A stretch of 18,753 nucleotides of DNA from Bacteroidota bacterium (GCA_009778375.1 WRJW01000212.1:1-18753), one strand, 5' to 3'; positions 1 through 6,747 are shown, numbered from the stretch's first letter. Numbers and translations are program-made. Notes: generated from the letters alone by a model not told the origin.

Positions 1-518
1 CCGGGCAGACTAAGAGGTATGGGATTCCATTGGTCAGCCCGCAATGAGTTATTATAGGCATCGGCAGCACTCAAATCAGAGAGGATTTCGTGTACATAGA
101 GGTTTTGAGGAATATAAGCCTGGGATTTATCCAATATGGTGGGCGCTGAGCCGCGCGCCATGTACAAAGTAAGGGAGACGGGTTTTAGATCTTCTCCGTA
201 AGTATAGTTGGGGAGGGAGTCGTAAGGATGATTGGGCGCAAACTGAAAAACCGATCCTGCCTCAACCAAGCCAAAAAGGGGATCCAAACAACTTCCAAAT
301 TGTAATTCGTAGCCCTGACCGGGAGAGAAGAAACTGTTGGTAGGAAGGCTGTCTGATGGTATGCTTGATATGGGCAGATCAAAAACAACCGACTGAAGCG
401 TAAGGTCCTGATCAATCGGAATAAGATTATCTCCCAGCGTTTTGTCGACGTCAATGCAGGAAGATACAAAGATAAGGGAGCAAAAAATACTCCAATGGGA
501 AACCCTAATAACTGTCAT
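1..518 (-). CDS. DUF4270 family outer-surface lipoprotein (3' part outside window)
   Basis: The reading frame starts at the ATG at 518-516 and stays open to the left edge, giving about 172 residues without a stop. The N-terminus has a short hydrophobic segment ending FVSSC, a lipobox with the lipidated Cys at residue 21. It is followed by an acidic stretch and LGDNLIP, which matches the start of Bacteroidota DUF4270 proteins as I recall them. A later segment (LDPLFGLVEAGSVFQF, about residues 78-93) resembles the family's repeated LG-x-DP-x-FG-x-x-x-AEF signature. The start codon overlaps the stop of the upstream GT5-like gene by four bases (ATGA), so the two are probably co-translated. In Bacteroides the same two families are neighbours. 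Molecular function is unknown; the protein is predicted to be membrane-anchored by lipid. The C-terminus is not visible. Confidence 0.82.
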   Translation of the reverse strand, partial: MTVIRVSHWSIFCSLIFVSSCIDVDKTLGDNLIPIDQDLTLQSVVFDLPISSIPSDSLPTNSFFSPGQGYELQFGSCLDPLFGLVEAGSVFQFAPNHPYDSLPNYTYGEDLKPVSLTLYMARGSAPTILDKSQAYIPQNLYVHEILSDLSAADAYNNSLRADQWNPIPLSLP

Positions 519-1342
519 TTTTGTTCTAAAATTTGGTCGTAAAACTGATTGTAAGCGGTAATATAGGCGGTTTCAGGGTTAGCGGGGTCGATAAAGGGAA
601 GCATGGGAATAGGGAGCGTTGGCAAAAAAGCTTCTATATCGGGATGAACGGCAGGATCTCCCATGATCACACCGTTGCTGTATTGTATGGCCAACCGGGC
701 CAATTGAACGGCATTGGGCAAAGCAAGTAGCTCCAGATCCTTAGGTTTTATTCCTGGGATTAAGGCTTTGCTGCGCATAGTAGGGTCAAAAGATTCATTG
801 TCGATATCGTTATACAAAGACAATACCACTTTAGTATGGGTAAACATCGGATCGTCGTGGTAACCTTTTTTAAGATATATGGGGAGTAGATGGGTGAGCC
901 AACCGTTACAATGGACAATATCGGGTTTCCAGCGCAACTTTTTAACGGTCTCCATCACACCGCGCACAAAAAAGATGGCGCGTTCGTCGTTATCTTCAAA
1001 AAAACGACCGTCAACATCTTTAGATATAGATTTACGGTGAAAATAATCGTCGTTATCGATAAAATATACCTGCATGCGGGCAGAGGAGATAGAAGCCACC
1101 TTTATAACCAAAGGGTGGTCAACATCTTTGATAATGACGTTCATCCCCGAGAGACGGATGACTTCGTGCAGTTGGTTACGCCGTTCGTTAATACAGCCAT
1201 ACCGCGGCATAAAACAGCGGATTTCTCGTCCTGATTCTTGGATAGCCTGTGGCAACTGCCTGCAAATATTTGAGATACGGGATTCGGGCAAATAGGGCAG
1301 CATTTCTGCGTTTACAAACAATATCTTCTTGGACACCGCCAT
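515..1342 (-). CDS. Glycogen/starch synthase-like protein, N-terminal GT5 domain only
   Basis: A 275-residue protein resembling the N-terminal Rossmann domain of GlgA-type synthases and the short Bacteroides proteins annotated as glycogen/starch synthase. Visible landmarks are KKILFVNAEMLPYLPES at the start, GREIRCFMPRYG near residue 40, and PDIVHCNGW, which corresponds to the GlgA HDWH region. It is about half the length of a true GlgA (around 480 residues): the C-terminal nucleotide-sugar domain is missing, and the N-terminal K-x-G-G-L ADP-glucose motif is replaced by PESRISNI. Glycogen synthesis is therefore not a safe function. The ATG at 1342-1340 was chosen because family similarity begins there; the frame is open further upstream, but that part crosses the divergent promoter region and is low complexity. 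The stop overlaps the next gene's ATG. Confidence 0.8.
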   Translation of the reverse strand: MAVSKKILFVNAEMLPYLPESRISNICRQLPQAIQESGREIRCFMPRYGCINERRNQLHEVIRLSGMNVIIKDVDHPLVIKVASISSARMQVYFIDNDDYFHRKSISKDVDGRFFEDNDERAIFFVRGVMETVKKLRWKPDIVHCNGWLTHLLPIYLKKGYHDDPMFTHTKVVLSLYNDIDNESFDPTMRSKALIPGIKPKDLELLALPNAVQLARLAIQYSNGVIMGDPAVHPDIEAFLPTLPIPMLPFIDPANPETAYITAYNQFYDQILEQK

Positions 1343-1372
1343 TTCTGAGGCTAAAATTTTAAAAAATGAACA

Positions 1373-1380
1373 CAAAGGTA
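1373..1380 (-). promoter_or_regulatory. Candidate Bacteroidota -7 element for the GT5-like/DUF4270 pair
   Basis: On the minus strand, 1380-1373 reads TACCTTTG, a full match to the Bacteroidota -7 consensus TAnnTTTG. It lies about 30 nt before the chosen ATG at 1342. No TTTG is present at the expected -33 distance, so the call rests on the -7 element and its position. Confidence 0.45.
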
Positions 1381-1411
1381 GTAAAAAAATAATCATACTA
1401 AGGTTTTTATT

Positions 1412-1419
1412 TATCTTTG
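1412..1419 (+). promoter_or_regulatory. Candidate Bacteroidota -7 element for the ftsX-lpxB operon
   Basis: TATCTTTG at 1412-1419 matches TAnnTTTG exactly and ends 14 nt before the ftsX ATG, implying a very short leader. No TTTG is visible at the -33 distance. It faces away from the minus-strand element at 1380-1373, so the 91-nt gap appears to hold two divergent promoters. Confidence 0.45.
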
Positions 1420-1433
1420 AACTTTGTAGTTTT

Positions 1434-2312
1434 ATGGCAAACAGAGAAAAAGGCATTATTTTTCAGCGCATTATACAAGCGTATCTTTCTTCGGTAATCA
1501 GTATTACCTTAGTCCTGTTTCTTATTGGCGCCGCAGTCTTTTTGGGTGTGCATGCCCAAAAGTTTGTGCGCTACTTTAAAGAGAATATGACCCTTTCCGT
1601 AATCCTGAAAGAAGGGATTTCGGAAGAGGAGTCTTTAAAGGTGGTACAGCAAATCCAGACATTACCGTATGTAAGGGAGGCGATTTTTGTTTCCCAAGAA
1701 GAAGGGAGTCGGGAGATGGCTGAGTTCTTGGGAGCGGATTTTTTAGAACAATTTGATTTTAATCCGATTCCGGTGTCTATCGAGGTAAGGATGCATGCCC
1801 AATACATGACGCCCGAGTTCTTGGATTTTCTGGAAGAAGATATCTCTGCGTTGAGCGACGTCCGGGAAATTTATTATCAAAGATCTGTTATAGAGCAAAT
1901 TGCCAAAAATGTGGAACGCATTGGTCTGGGATTACTGGTCTTTACCGGCCTCATGCTTTTTGTGTCTTTTGTGTTGATTAATAATACAATACGATTAAGT
2001 GTGTACGCCCGCAGATTCAGCATCCATACCATGAGGTTGGTGGGTGCTACCAAAGGCTTTATCCGAAGACCCTTTTTAGCCCAAGCCTGTTTCCAGGGAG
2101 TTATTTCGGGCTTGTTGGCTGTACTGATGCTGCTGGGCATCCTTTCATTAGCTCGCGGAGACTTGGCTGATATTTATTATATAATTGATTATCAATTTTT
2201 AGCCATATTATTTATCTTTGTGGTGTTTACAGGCATAAGTCTGTGTTTAGTGGCCACCTGTTTGGTTGTAAACAGAATTGTACGCATTGACAGTGGTGCG
2301 CTTTATTATTAA
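1434..2312 (+). CDS. ftsX: Cell division ABC-transporter-like permease FtsX
   Basis: A 292-residue inner-membrane protein with FtsX architecture: a short cytoplasmic N-terminus, TM1 at about residues 19-39, a periplasmic domain of about 120 residues with the typical TLSVILKEGISEEE start, then TM2 (about 163-183), TM3 (218-239) and TM4 (255-279). With the ATPase FtsE it transmits divisome signals to periplasmic peptidoglycan hydrolases. FtsE is not in this window; in Bacteroidota the two genes are often apart. The ATG at 1434 (MANREKG) was chosen because the cytoplasmic segment starts there in homologues and a -7 promoter element sits just upstream. The upstream in-frame extension from 1329 would cross that promoter. 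It is the first gene of an envelope operon. Confidence 0.93.
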   Translation: MANREKGIIFQRIIQAYLSSVISITLVLFLIGAAVFLGVHAQKFVRYFKENMTLSVILKEGISEEESLKVVQQIQTLPYVREAIFVSQEEGSREMAEFLGADFLEQFDFNPIPVSIEVRMHAQYMTPEFLDFLEEDISALSDVREIYYQRSVIEQIAKNVERIGLGLLVFTGLMLFVSFVLINNTIRLSVYARRFSIHTMRLVGATKGFIRRPFLAQACFQGVISGLLAVLMLLGILSLARGDLADIYYIIDYQFLAILFIFVVFTGISLCLVATCLVVNRIVRIDSGALYY

Positions 2313-2338
2313 AAATATAATTATCAACAAATTGCTAT

Positions 2339-2608
2339 ATGAACAAACAAGTTGCAGGGAGGATCAAGGAGCAGGTGCAGGATACGCGCTTTGCCGTTTC
2401 TCGAAAAAATGTAGTATGGATTTTAGCCGGATTTGGGCTGATGGTATTGGGATATCTATTAATGACAGGCGGCGGCACCAAAGATCCCCACGTGTTTACG
2501 GGAGTACAAATGTTTAGCTTTAGGCGTATTGTATTAGCGCCCCTACTGATCTTTGCCGGATTTGTATTTGAAATATGGGCCATCATGCATAAAAAGAGCG
2601 CCGAATGA
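2339..2608 (+). CDS. DUF3098 small membrane protein
   Basis: An 89-residue protein with two predicted membrane helices (about residues 25-42 and 64-83), separated by the family-typical LMTGGG-x-x-DP-x-VF and FSFRRIVLAPL segments. I recognise it as DUF3098, a family found next to ftsX and uppP in Bacteroidota. No catalytic motif is visible and its biochemical role is unknown. Its conserved position between ftsX and uppP suggests a link to cell-wall assembly or division, which is inference. The gene begins 26 nt after ftsX, and its TGA overlaps the uppP ATG by four bases, indicating translational coupling. Confidence 0.88.
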   Translation: MNKQVAGRIKEQVQDTRFAVSRKNVVWILAGFGLMVLGYLLMTGGGTKDPHVFTGVQMFSFRRIVLAPLLIFAGFVFEIWAIMHKKSAE

Positions 2609-3405
2609 ATGGCTTGGAGGCTTTGTTGTTGGGATTGGTGCAGGGTCTTACCGAATTTCTTCCGGTCAGCAGCAGTGGCCATTTGGTTATGGGAAAAGCC
2701 ATTTTTGGGATAGAAACGCAAGGCGTGGCTTTTGAAATAGCCGTACATGCCGCCACCGTACTCAGCATCCTTACCGTCTTTCGCAAAGATATTGGCAGGT
2801 TGCTGAAATCTTGTGTTTCATTCAAGGTTAACGAAGATACCCGCTACCTGCTTATGCTATTGCTCTCCATGGTGCCCGTATTGGTAGTGGGACTTTTCTT
2901 TAAAACTCAGGTCGAAGCCCTCTTTGGCAATGGATTGGCGTTGGTAGGGGCCATGTTGCTACTCACGGCAATAGTGTTGATCATTGCCCAACGCGCACCT
3001 TCTACGGGCATTCCGTTAAAGTATCGGGATGCTTTTGTGATGGGTCTTGCTCAGGCCATAGCGGTGCTCCCCGGGCTTTCCAGATCTGGCGCTACCATTT
3101 CTACCGGTTTGATACTGGGCAAAGAGCGTTCGGCTGTTGTACGATTTTCTTTTCTAATGGTCATAGTACCGATTTTAGGCCAGGCTTTTTTAGATGTGGT
3201 AAAGGGAGGATTTGCGCCTCACGATTCCGGCATTCCGCTAACCTCTTTAGTTATTGGTTTTGCAGCGGCCTATTTGTCCGGCTTGGCGGCCTGTAGCTGG
3301 ATGATCGCTTTGGTCAGAAAAGCAAAATTGTGGGGCTTTATTATTTATTGCGCCTTAGCCGGCAGTTTTTGTCTGTTGTATCACTTTACAGGTTTGCATG
3401 TTTAA
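2605..3405 (+). CDS. uppP: Undecaprenyl-diphosphatase UppP (BacA family)
   Basis: A 266-residue polytopic inner-membrane enzyme that dephosphorylates undecaprenyl pyrophosphate, recycling the lipid carrier for peptidoglycan and O-antigen synthesis; the family also confers bacitracin tolerance. Both signature regions are intact: QGLTEFLPVSSSGH (residues 13-26, with Glu17 and His26) and PGLSRSG (156-162, with Arg160 in the position of the catalytic Arg). The length is normal for the family. The ATG overlaps the stop of the DUF3098 gene, and the 3' end overlaps lpxH-like by 8 nt. In Bacteroides I recall this gene being followed by truB and queA; here three lipid A genes follow instead. Confidence 0.96.
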   Translation: MNGLEALLLGLVQGLTEFLPVSSSGHLVMGKAIFGIETQGVAFEIAVHAATVLSILTVFRKDIGRLLKSCVSFKVNEDTRYLLMLLLSMVPVLVVGLFFKTQVEALFGNGLALVGAMLLLTAIVLIIAQRAPSTGIPLKYRDAFVMGLAQAIAVLPGLSRSGATISTGLILGKERSAVVRFSFLMVIVPILGQAFLDVVKGGFAPHDSGIPLTSLVIGFAAAYLSGLAACSWMIALVRKAKLWGFIIYCALAGSFCLLYHFTGLHV

Positions 3406-4111
3406 ACACTATTTTGTGGCAGACATCCATCTTGGACGCTCTTCGCAGGATATTCATGCCCGGGAAAAGGCTTTTGCAGACTGGCTTGATTCGATTGCTT
3501 CTGACGCGGCTGCCCTCTATTTGCTGGGAGATATTTTTGACTTTTGGTGGGAGTATAAGTATGTAGTACCCAAAGGATATGTGCGGGTATTGGGAAAATT
3601 GGCCCGGTTGGTCGATTCAGGGGTATCCGTACATTTTTTCAAGGGAAACCACGATCAATGGACTTATGGCTATTTAGAAAACGAAGTGGGCCTGCAGGTA
3701 CATGATAAACCATTGGTTATGCAGATTGGAAGGGGCCGTTTTTGTTTGGGACATGAACACAGACAAAATTCGGGATTGTTCGGTTCCCGTTTTTTGCAGC
3801 GATGTTTTGGTTCGGTGCATCCGCGTTGGGGAATGAGCATTGGCTATACATGGTCGGCCAATCACCGGATGAGATCCGTAGCGCCCGATGGAGCGCAGGA
3901 GGGGGTGGAGTCACTTTGTCGTTTTGCCGCTACCTTTCCACGCCCCGTGGATTATTTTGTTTTTGGTCATCTCCATACCCCGTTTAATGCCATACTTGCC
4001 AATGGCGTCCGGATCATTGTTCTGGGAGCATGGATGGATGGGGGCGAGTATGGGGTTTTTGACGAGCAGGCCGACGTTTTTGAATTAAAATCAGCATATT
4101 ATGGAACATAA
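3398..4111 (+). CDS. LpxH-like metallophosphoesterase (UDP-2,3-diacylglucosamine diphosphatase-like)
   Basis: A 237-residue calcineurin-like phosphoesterase of the Bacteroidota LpxH-like group. It probably acts on UDP-2,3-diacylglucosamine to give lipid X and UMP at the cytoplasmic face of the inner membrane. Metal-site motifs are present: D9-x-H11, GDIFD (44-48), GNHD (83-86), His119 and GHLH (190-193). The shared Bacteroidota segments VVPKGYVRVLGK and RFLQRCFGSVHPRWG support the assignment. It is unusual in the fourth motif: homologues I recall have AHGDG followed by about ten charged residues, whereas here the text is LGHEHRQNSGLFGS. His119 can still bind metal, but the Gly-Asp is lost and about nine residues are missing. 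Activity may be reduced or changed, and lpxI starts inside its 3' end (11-nt overlap). Confidence 0.85.
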   Translation: MFKHYFVADIHLGRSSQDIHAREKAFADWLDSIASDAAALYLLGDIFDFWWEYKYVVPKGYVRVLGKLARLVDSGVSVHFFKGNHDQWTYGYLENEVGLQVHDKPLVMQIGRGRFCLGHEHRQNSGLFGSRFLQRCFGSVHPRWGMSIGYTWSANHRMRSVAPDGAQEGVESLCRFAATFPRPVDYFVFGHLHTPFNAILANGVRIIVLGAWMDGGEYGVFDEQADVFELKSAYYGT

Positions 4112-4919
4112 AACATTAGGGATGATTGCCGGAGGTGGCATGATGCCCGTAGAGATTATCAGGCACTGCAAGACCACGGGAAGGGGGTTATTTGTAGTGG
4201 GCATAGAGCCTTTTGCCGGAGAAGAGGAGTTAAAAGAGGCGCCCCATATTTTTGCCAAAATAGGGGAGGCGGGAAAAATAATCAAAGCATTCAAGAACCA
4301 TAATGTATACGAAATCGTATTGGCCGGAGGTATCAAACGTCCTTCTTTTAAAGAGATGATTCCGGATTGGGAGGGGATGAAAATAGTCGCCAAATTGGCG
4401 GTGAAAAAGATGAGCGACGATCATTTGTTCCGCGCCGTAATGGCTGAAATAGAATTACGCGGGTTTAAAGTGGTAGGCATAGAAGAGGTAGTCCCCGATA
4501 TGATGTTCTTGGAAGGGATATACGGCAAGGTCAAACCCTCAAAAGAGGATATGGACGATATTCAGCGCGGCATTACGGTGGCCAAAGCCCTTGGGGCGGT
4601 AGACGTAGGTCAGGCGGTAGTGGTACAGGAGGGGATGGTGCTGGCTGTGGAGGCGATAGAGGGTACCGATATGATGTTGTCGCGAGCGGCGACGGTAAAA
4701 AAAGCAGGTAAGTCACCGGTTATGGTTAAGGTATTAAAGCCCGGCCAGGACCTGCGGGTGGATTTGCCGGCAATGGGACTCCAAACCATTGAGCAACTTA
4801 AAAAGTACGGCATCGGAGGCATGGCGGTGGAAGCGGGAGGTATTTTGCTTATTGAGCGCGATGCCGTCATCCGCATGGCCGACAAGGAGGGAATTTTTAT
4901 TATTGGGGTAAAAATATAA
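4101..4919 (+). CDS. lpxI: UDP-2,3-diacylglucosamine pyrophosphatase LpxI (DUF1009 family)
   Basis: A 272-residue protein with the full set of LpxI signatures: GMIAGGGMMP (residues 7-16), SDDHLFRAV (105-113), DVGQAVVVQ (168-176), VEAIEGTDMML (183-193) and DLRVDLPAMG (217-226). Asp221 probably corresponds to the catalytic Asp known from Caulobacter LpxI. The enzyme makes lipid X from UDP-2,3-diacylglucosamine by attack on the beta phosphate, the same net step as LpxH but with an unrelated fold. LpxI is best known from Alphaproteobacteria, usually beside lpxB, and that arrangement is repeated here. Its presence in Bacteroidota next to an LpxH-like gene is unexpected. It overlaps lpxH-like by 11 nt and lpxB by one base. 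Confidence 0.93.
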   Translation: MEHKTLGMIAGGGMMPVEIIRHCKTTGRGLFVVGIEPFAGEEELKEAPHIFAKIGEAGKIIKAFKNHNVYEIVLAGGIKRPSFKEMIPDWEGMKIVAKLAVKKMSDDHLFRAVMAEIELRGFKVVGIEEVVPDMMFLEGIYGKVKPSKEDMDDIQRGITVAKALGAVDVGQAVVVQEGMVLAVEAIEGTDMMLSRAATVKKAGKSPVMVKVLKPGQDLRVDLPAMGLQTIEQLKKYGIGGMAVEAGGILLIERDAVIRMADKEGIFIIGVKI

Positions 4920-6064
4920 TGTCCAAATTAATCTATATTATTGTCGGAGAGCCTTCCGGGGATATTTTGGCTTCTCGCCTGATGGAGGCGCTGCGGCGGC
5001 ACGATTCCGGTATTCGTTTTACCGGTGTGGGCGGGGAGACGATGCAGGCCTTAGGTTTCCAGACCCTTTTTCCCATAAAGGAGCTATCGGTTATGGGCTT
5101 TTGGGAGGTGGCGCCCCGACTTCCGCTCATCCTTAAACGCATGAGACAGGTAATGGTTGATCTGAAAGCGCAACAACCGGACGTGCTGGTAACGGTAGAC
5201 AGTTGGGGTTTTGTACGTTCCATTTTGAAAAAGGTTAAAAATAAAAGGTTAAAAATAAAGACGATACATTATGTTGCGCCCCAAGTGTGGGCATGGAAAA
5301 AGAGCCGCGCCCCCAAAGCCGCCAAATTGATGGATCGCCTGATGACGCTTTGGCCATACGAGCCTCCGTATTTTGAAAAATACGGTTTGCATTGCGATTT
5401 TGTGGGACATCCGGTGGTCGAAAACGAGCAGCAGACGGGTGATCTGATACGGTTTAGGAGCCAACACCGGATTCCTGAAAAATGTACCTTGCTTTGCTTA
5501 CTTCCGGGTAGCCGACACAGCGAAATAAAACGCTTGATACCGCTATTTAAAGAGGTGGTTGCACGTTTGCAGGTAGCGTTTCCCGACCTTTTTGTTGCGA
5601 TTCCCGCTGTGGAGGCTATAGCAGAAGAGGTGGAGCAAGCCTTTGCCGATATGTCTGCGCCTCATTTCATCGTCAGAGGGCAAGAGGAACGTTATCAGAT
5701 TTTTGGTGCCTGCCGGTTTGCCATTGCCGCTTCGGGCAGCGTTACCTTGGAACTTGCCGCTTGCGGCGCCCCCCATCTTATTGCCTATCGGTTTAGCCGA
5801 CTGACGAATAGGTTGGTTAAGTGGTTTGTTACCACCAAGTATGCCAACCTGATTAACATTTTGGCAGACCGTGAGGTGATTCCGGAGTTTGTGCTGGATG
5901 GTTGTCGGGAGGATTTGATTTATGCCAAAGCATGGGAGTTGATGCAGGATTCAGAAAAGGCGCAGGAACAGGTGGCGCTGGCTAAGCAATGCTTTACGCA
6001 GTTAAAACCTGAAGGGATGATGCCCTCGGAAAAAGCCGCATCGGTGGTGCTCGAAATGCTTTGA
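4919..6064 (+). CDS. lpxB: Lipid-A-disaccharide synthase LpxB
   Basis: A 381-residue GT19 glycosyltransferase that joins lipid X to UDP-2,3-diacylglucosamine to form the tetraacyl disaccharide-1-phosphate of lipid A, at the cytoplasmic membrane face. Motifs are VGEPSGDILASRLM (residues 9-22), GVGGETM (36-42), HYVAPQVWAW (117-126), FVGHP (161-165), LPGSRHSEIKR (195-205) and a GSVTLELA segment in the C-terminal half. The wording is closer to alphaproteobacterial LpxB (GEPSGD, GVGGE, VWAW-x-x-x-RA, GHP, C-terminal PSEKAA) than to Bacteroides LpxB as I recall it (GEASGD, FFGGD, KIWAWKEYRI, GNP). Its ATG shares one base with the lpxI stop. A perfect 14-bp tandem duplication at 5231-5258 encodes part of a lysine-rich loop. 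Confidence 0.95.
   Translation: MSKLIYIIVGEPSGDILASRLMEALRRHDSGIRFTGVGGETMQALGFQTLFPIKELSVMGFWEVAPRLPLILKRMRQVMVDLKAQQPDVLVTVDSWGFVRSILKKVKNKRLKIKTIHYVAPQVWAWKKSRAPKAAKLMDRLMTLWPYEPPYFEKYGLHCDFVGHPVVENEQQTGDLIRFRSQHRIPEKCTLLCLLPGSRHSEIKRLIPLFKEVVARLQVAFPDLFVAIPAVEAIAEEVEQAFADMSAPHFIVRGQEERYQIFGACRFAIAASGSVTLELAACGAPHLIAYRFSRLTNRLVKWFVTTKYANLINILADREVIPEFVLDGCREDLIYAKAWELMQDSEKAQEQVALAKQCFTQLKPEGMMPSEKAASVVLEML
5231..5258 (+). repeat. Perfect 14-bp tandem duplication inside lpxB
   Basis: The unit AAGGTTAAAAATAA occurs twice back to back (5231-5244 and 5245-5258) within codons for residues about 105-113. The unit length is not a multiple of three, so gain or loss of one copy would frameshift lpxB. 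Confidence 0.9.
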
Positions 6065-6074
6065 ACCTAAAAAG

Positions 6075-6683
6075 TTACCGCCCAAAAATGGAGGCGTATA
6101 AATAGGGAAAAGATCCCTCTTGATACATCAATACCAATTCCTCCAAAGGTTTATCCTCTCCGTATTTGTCGTAAGGCTTTTTTAAATCGGCTCCAAAGAG
6201 TTTGGCAATACCTTGCCAGAATCCGGCGGTAACCCCTCCTTTATACCCTTTTATTATATAGTAAGAATTCTGCCCCACCTCGCGGTCAATCAGTTTGAGC
6301 AACATGCGGCCTTGGGAAAAAGTGAGGTTGCGGAGCGGTTTTTCAAATTCCTTAAACAATTGTTTTTCAAATTCTTTAATCAATTTTTCTCTTTCACGGT
6401 TGTTGCGGGCTCTTGCAGCGATAAGGCTGTCCGCTTCAAATACCTTTTGGGCAGCCAGCAGGGCGTAAGGGTAAGCCTTATTAAAGTTGTAAACCATACG
6501 GTAATACTCTCCCCAGTTCTTGTCCTTCAGGTTTTTAGGGCGGTTAAATACGTACAACGGTTTTAGGGAGGCAACAAACAAGGTGTCGTTGTTTTCTACA
6601 ACGTACTGCATGACTACCCCTTGAGCAGGAGCGGCTAAAGGGAGCAACAGCAACAGCAACATGTAACAACACCGACGCACCAT
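6075..6683 (-). CDS. DUF4294 family exported protein
   Basis: A 202-residue protein recognised as DUF4294, a Bacteroidota family of unknown function. The N-terminus is a clear signal peptide (two Arg, then a run of Leu, ending APAQG at about residue 22), so it should be periplasmic or surface exposed. The rest is highly charged, with a predicted helical central part (about residues 80-120, rich in Glu, Lys and Arg) and the family segments YVFNRPKNLKDKNWGEYYRMVYN and QGRMLLKLIDREVGQNSYYIIKGYKGG visible in part. The gene is convergent with lpxB, the two stops being only 10 nt apart with no hairpin between them, and it diverges from the S10 peptidase gene. A near-consensus -7 element (GATATTTG) lies at 6704-6697. 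Confidence 0.85.
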   Translation of the reverse strand: MVRRCCYMLLLLLLPLAAPAQGVVMQYVVENNDTLFVASLKPLYVFNRPKNLKDKNWGEYYRMVYNFNKAYPYALLAAQKVFEADSLIAARARNNREREKLIKEFEKQLFKEFEKPLRNLTFSQGRMLLKLIDREVGQNSYYIIKGYKGGVTAGFWQGIAKLFGADLKKPYDKYGEDKPLEELVLMYQEGSFPYLYASIFGR

Positions 6684-6739
6684 AGTAATTAAACCGCAAA
6701 TATCGGTAAAATGGCGTAAAGTTCATACCTAATTATTTG

Positions 6740-6747
6740 TACCTTTG
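6740..6747 (+). promoter_or_regulatory. Candidate Bacteroidota -7 element for the S10 peptidase gene
   Basis: TACCTTTG at 6740-6747 matches TAnnTTTG exactly, in the intergenic gap 39 nt before the ATG at 6786. There is no TTTG at the expected -33 position. Confidence 0.5.

Noticed and set aside
890..1234. 114-codon plus-strand frame opposite the GT5-like gene
   Set aside because: The GT5-like gene on the minus strand has clear family similarity; this frame has none.
1329..1433. N-terminal extension of ftsX upstream of 1434
   Set aside because: It would cross the TATCTTTG promoter element, and the added residues have no FtsX similarity.
1343..1456. N-terminal extension of the GT5-like gene
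   Set aside because: The extra 38 residues are low complexity, overlap the ftsX start on the other strand and precede the family's normal start.
2335..2748. 137-codon antisense frame opposite DUF3098/uppP
   Set aside because: It lies entirely opposite confident genes and encodes no recognisable family.
3743..3790. A frameshift as the cause of the altered LpxH-like loop
   Set aside because: The other forward frames do not restore an HGDG-type loop, and the frame is continuous with good similarity on both sides; substitution and deletion fit better.
6065..6074. Bidirectional terminator between lpxB and DUF4294
   Set aside because: The 10-nt gap and its flanks show no inverted repeat followed by a T run.
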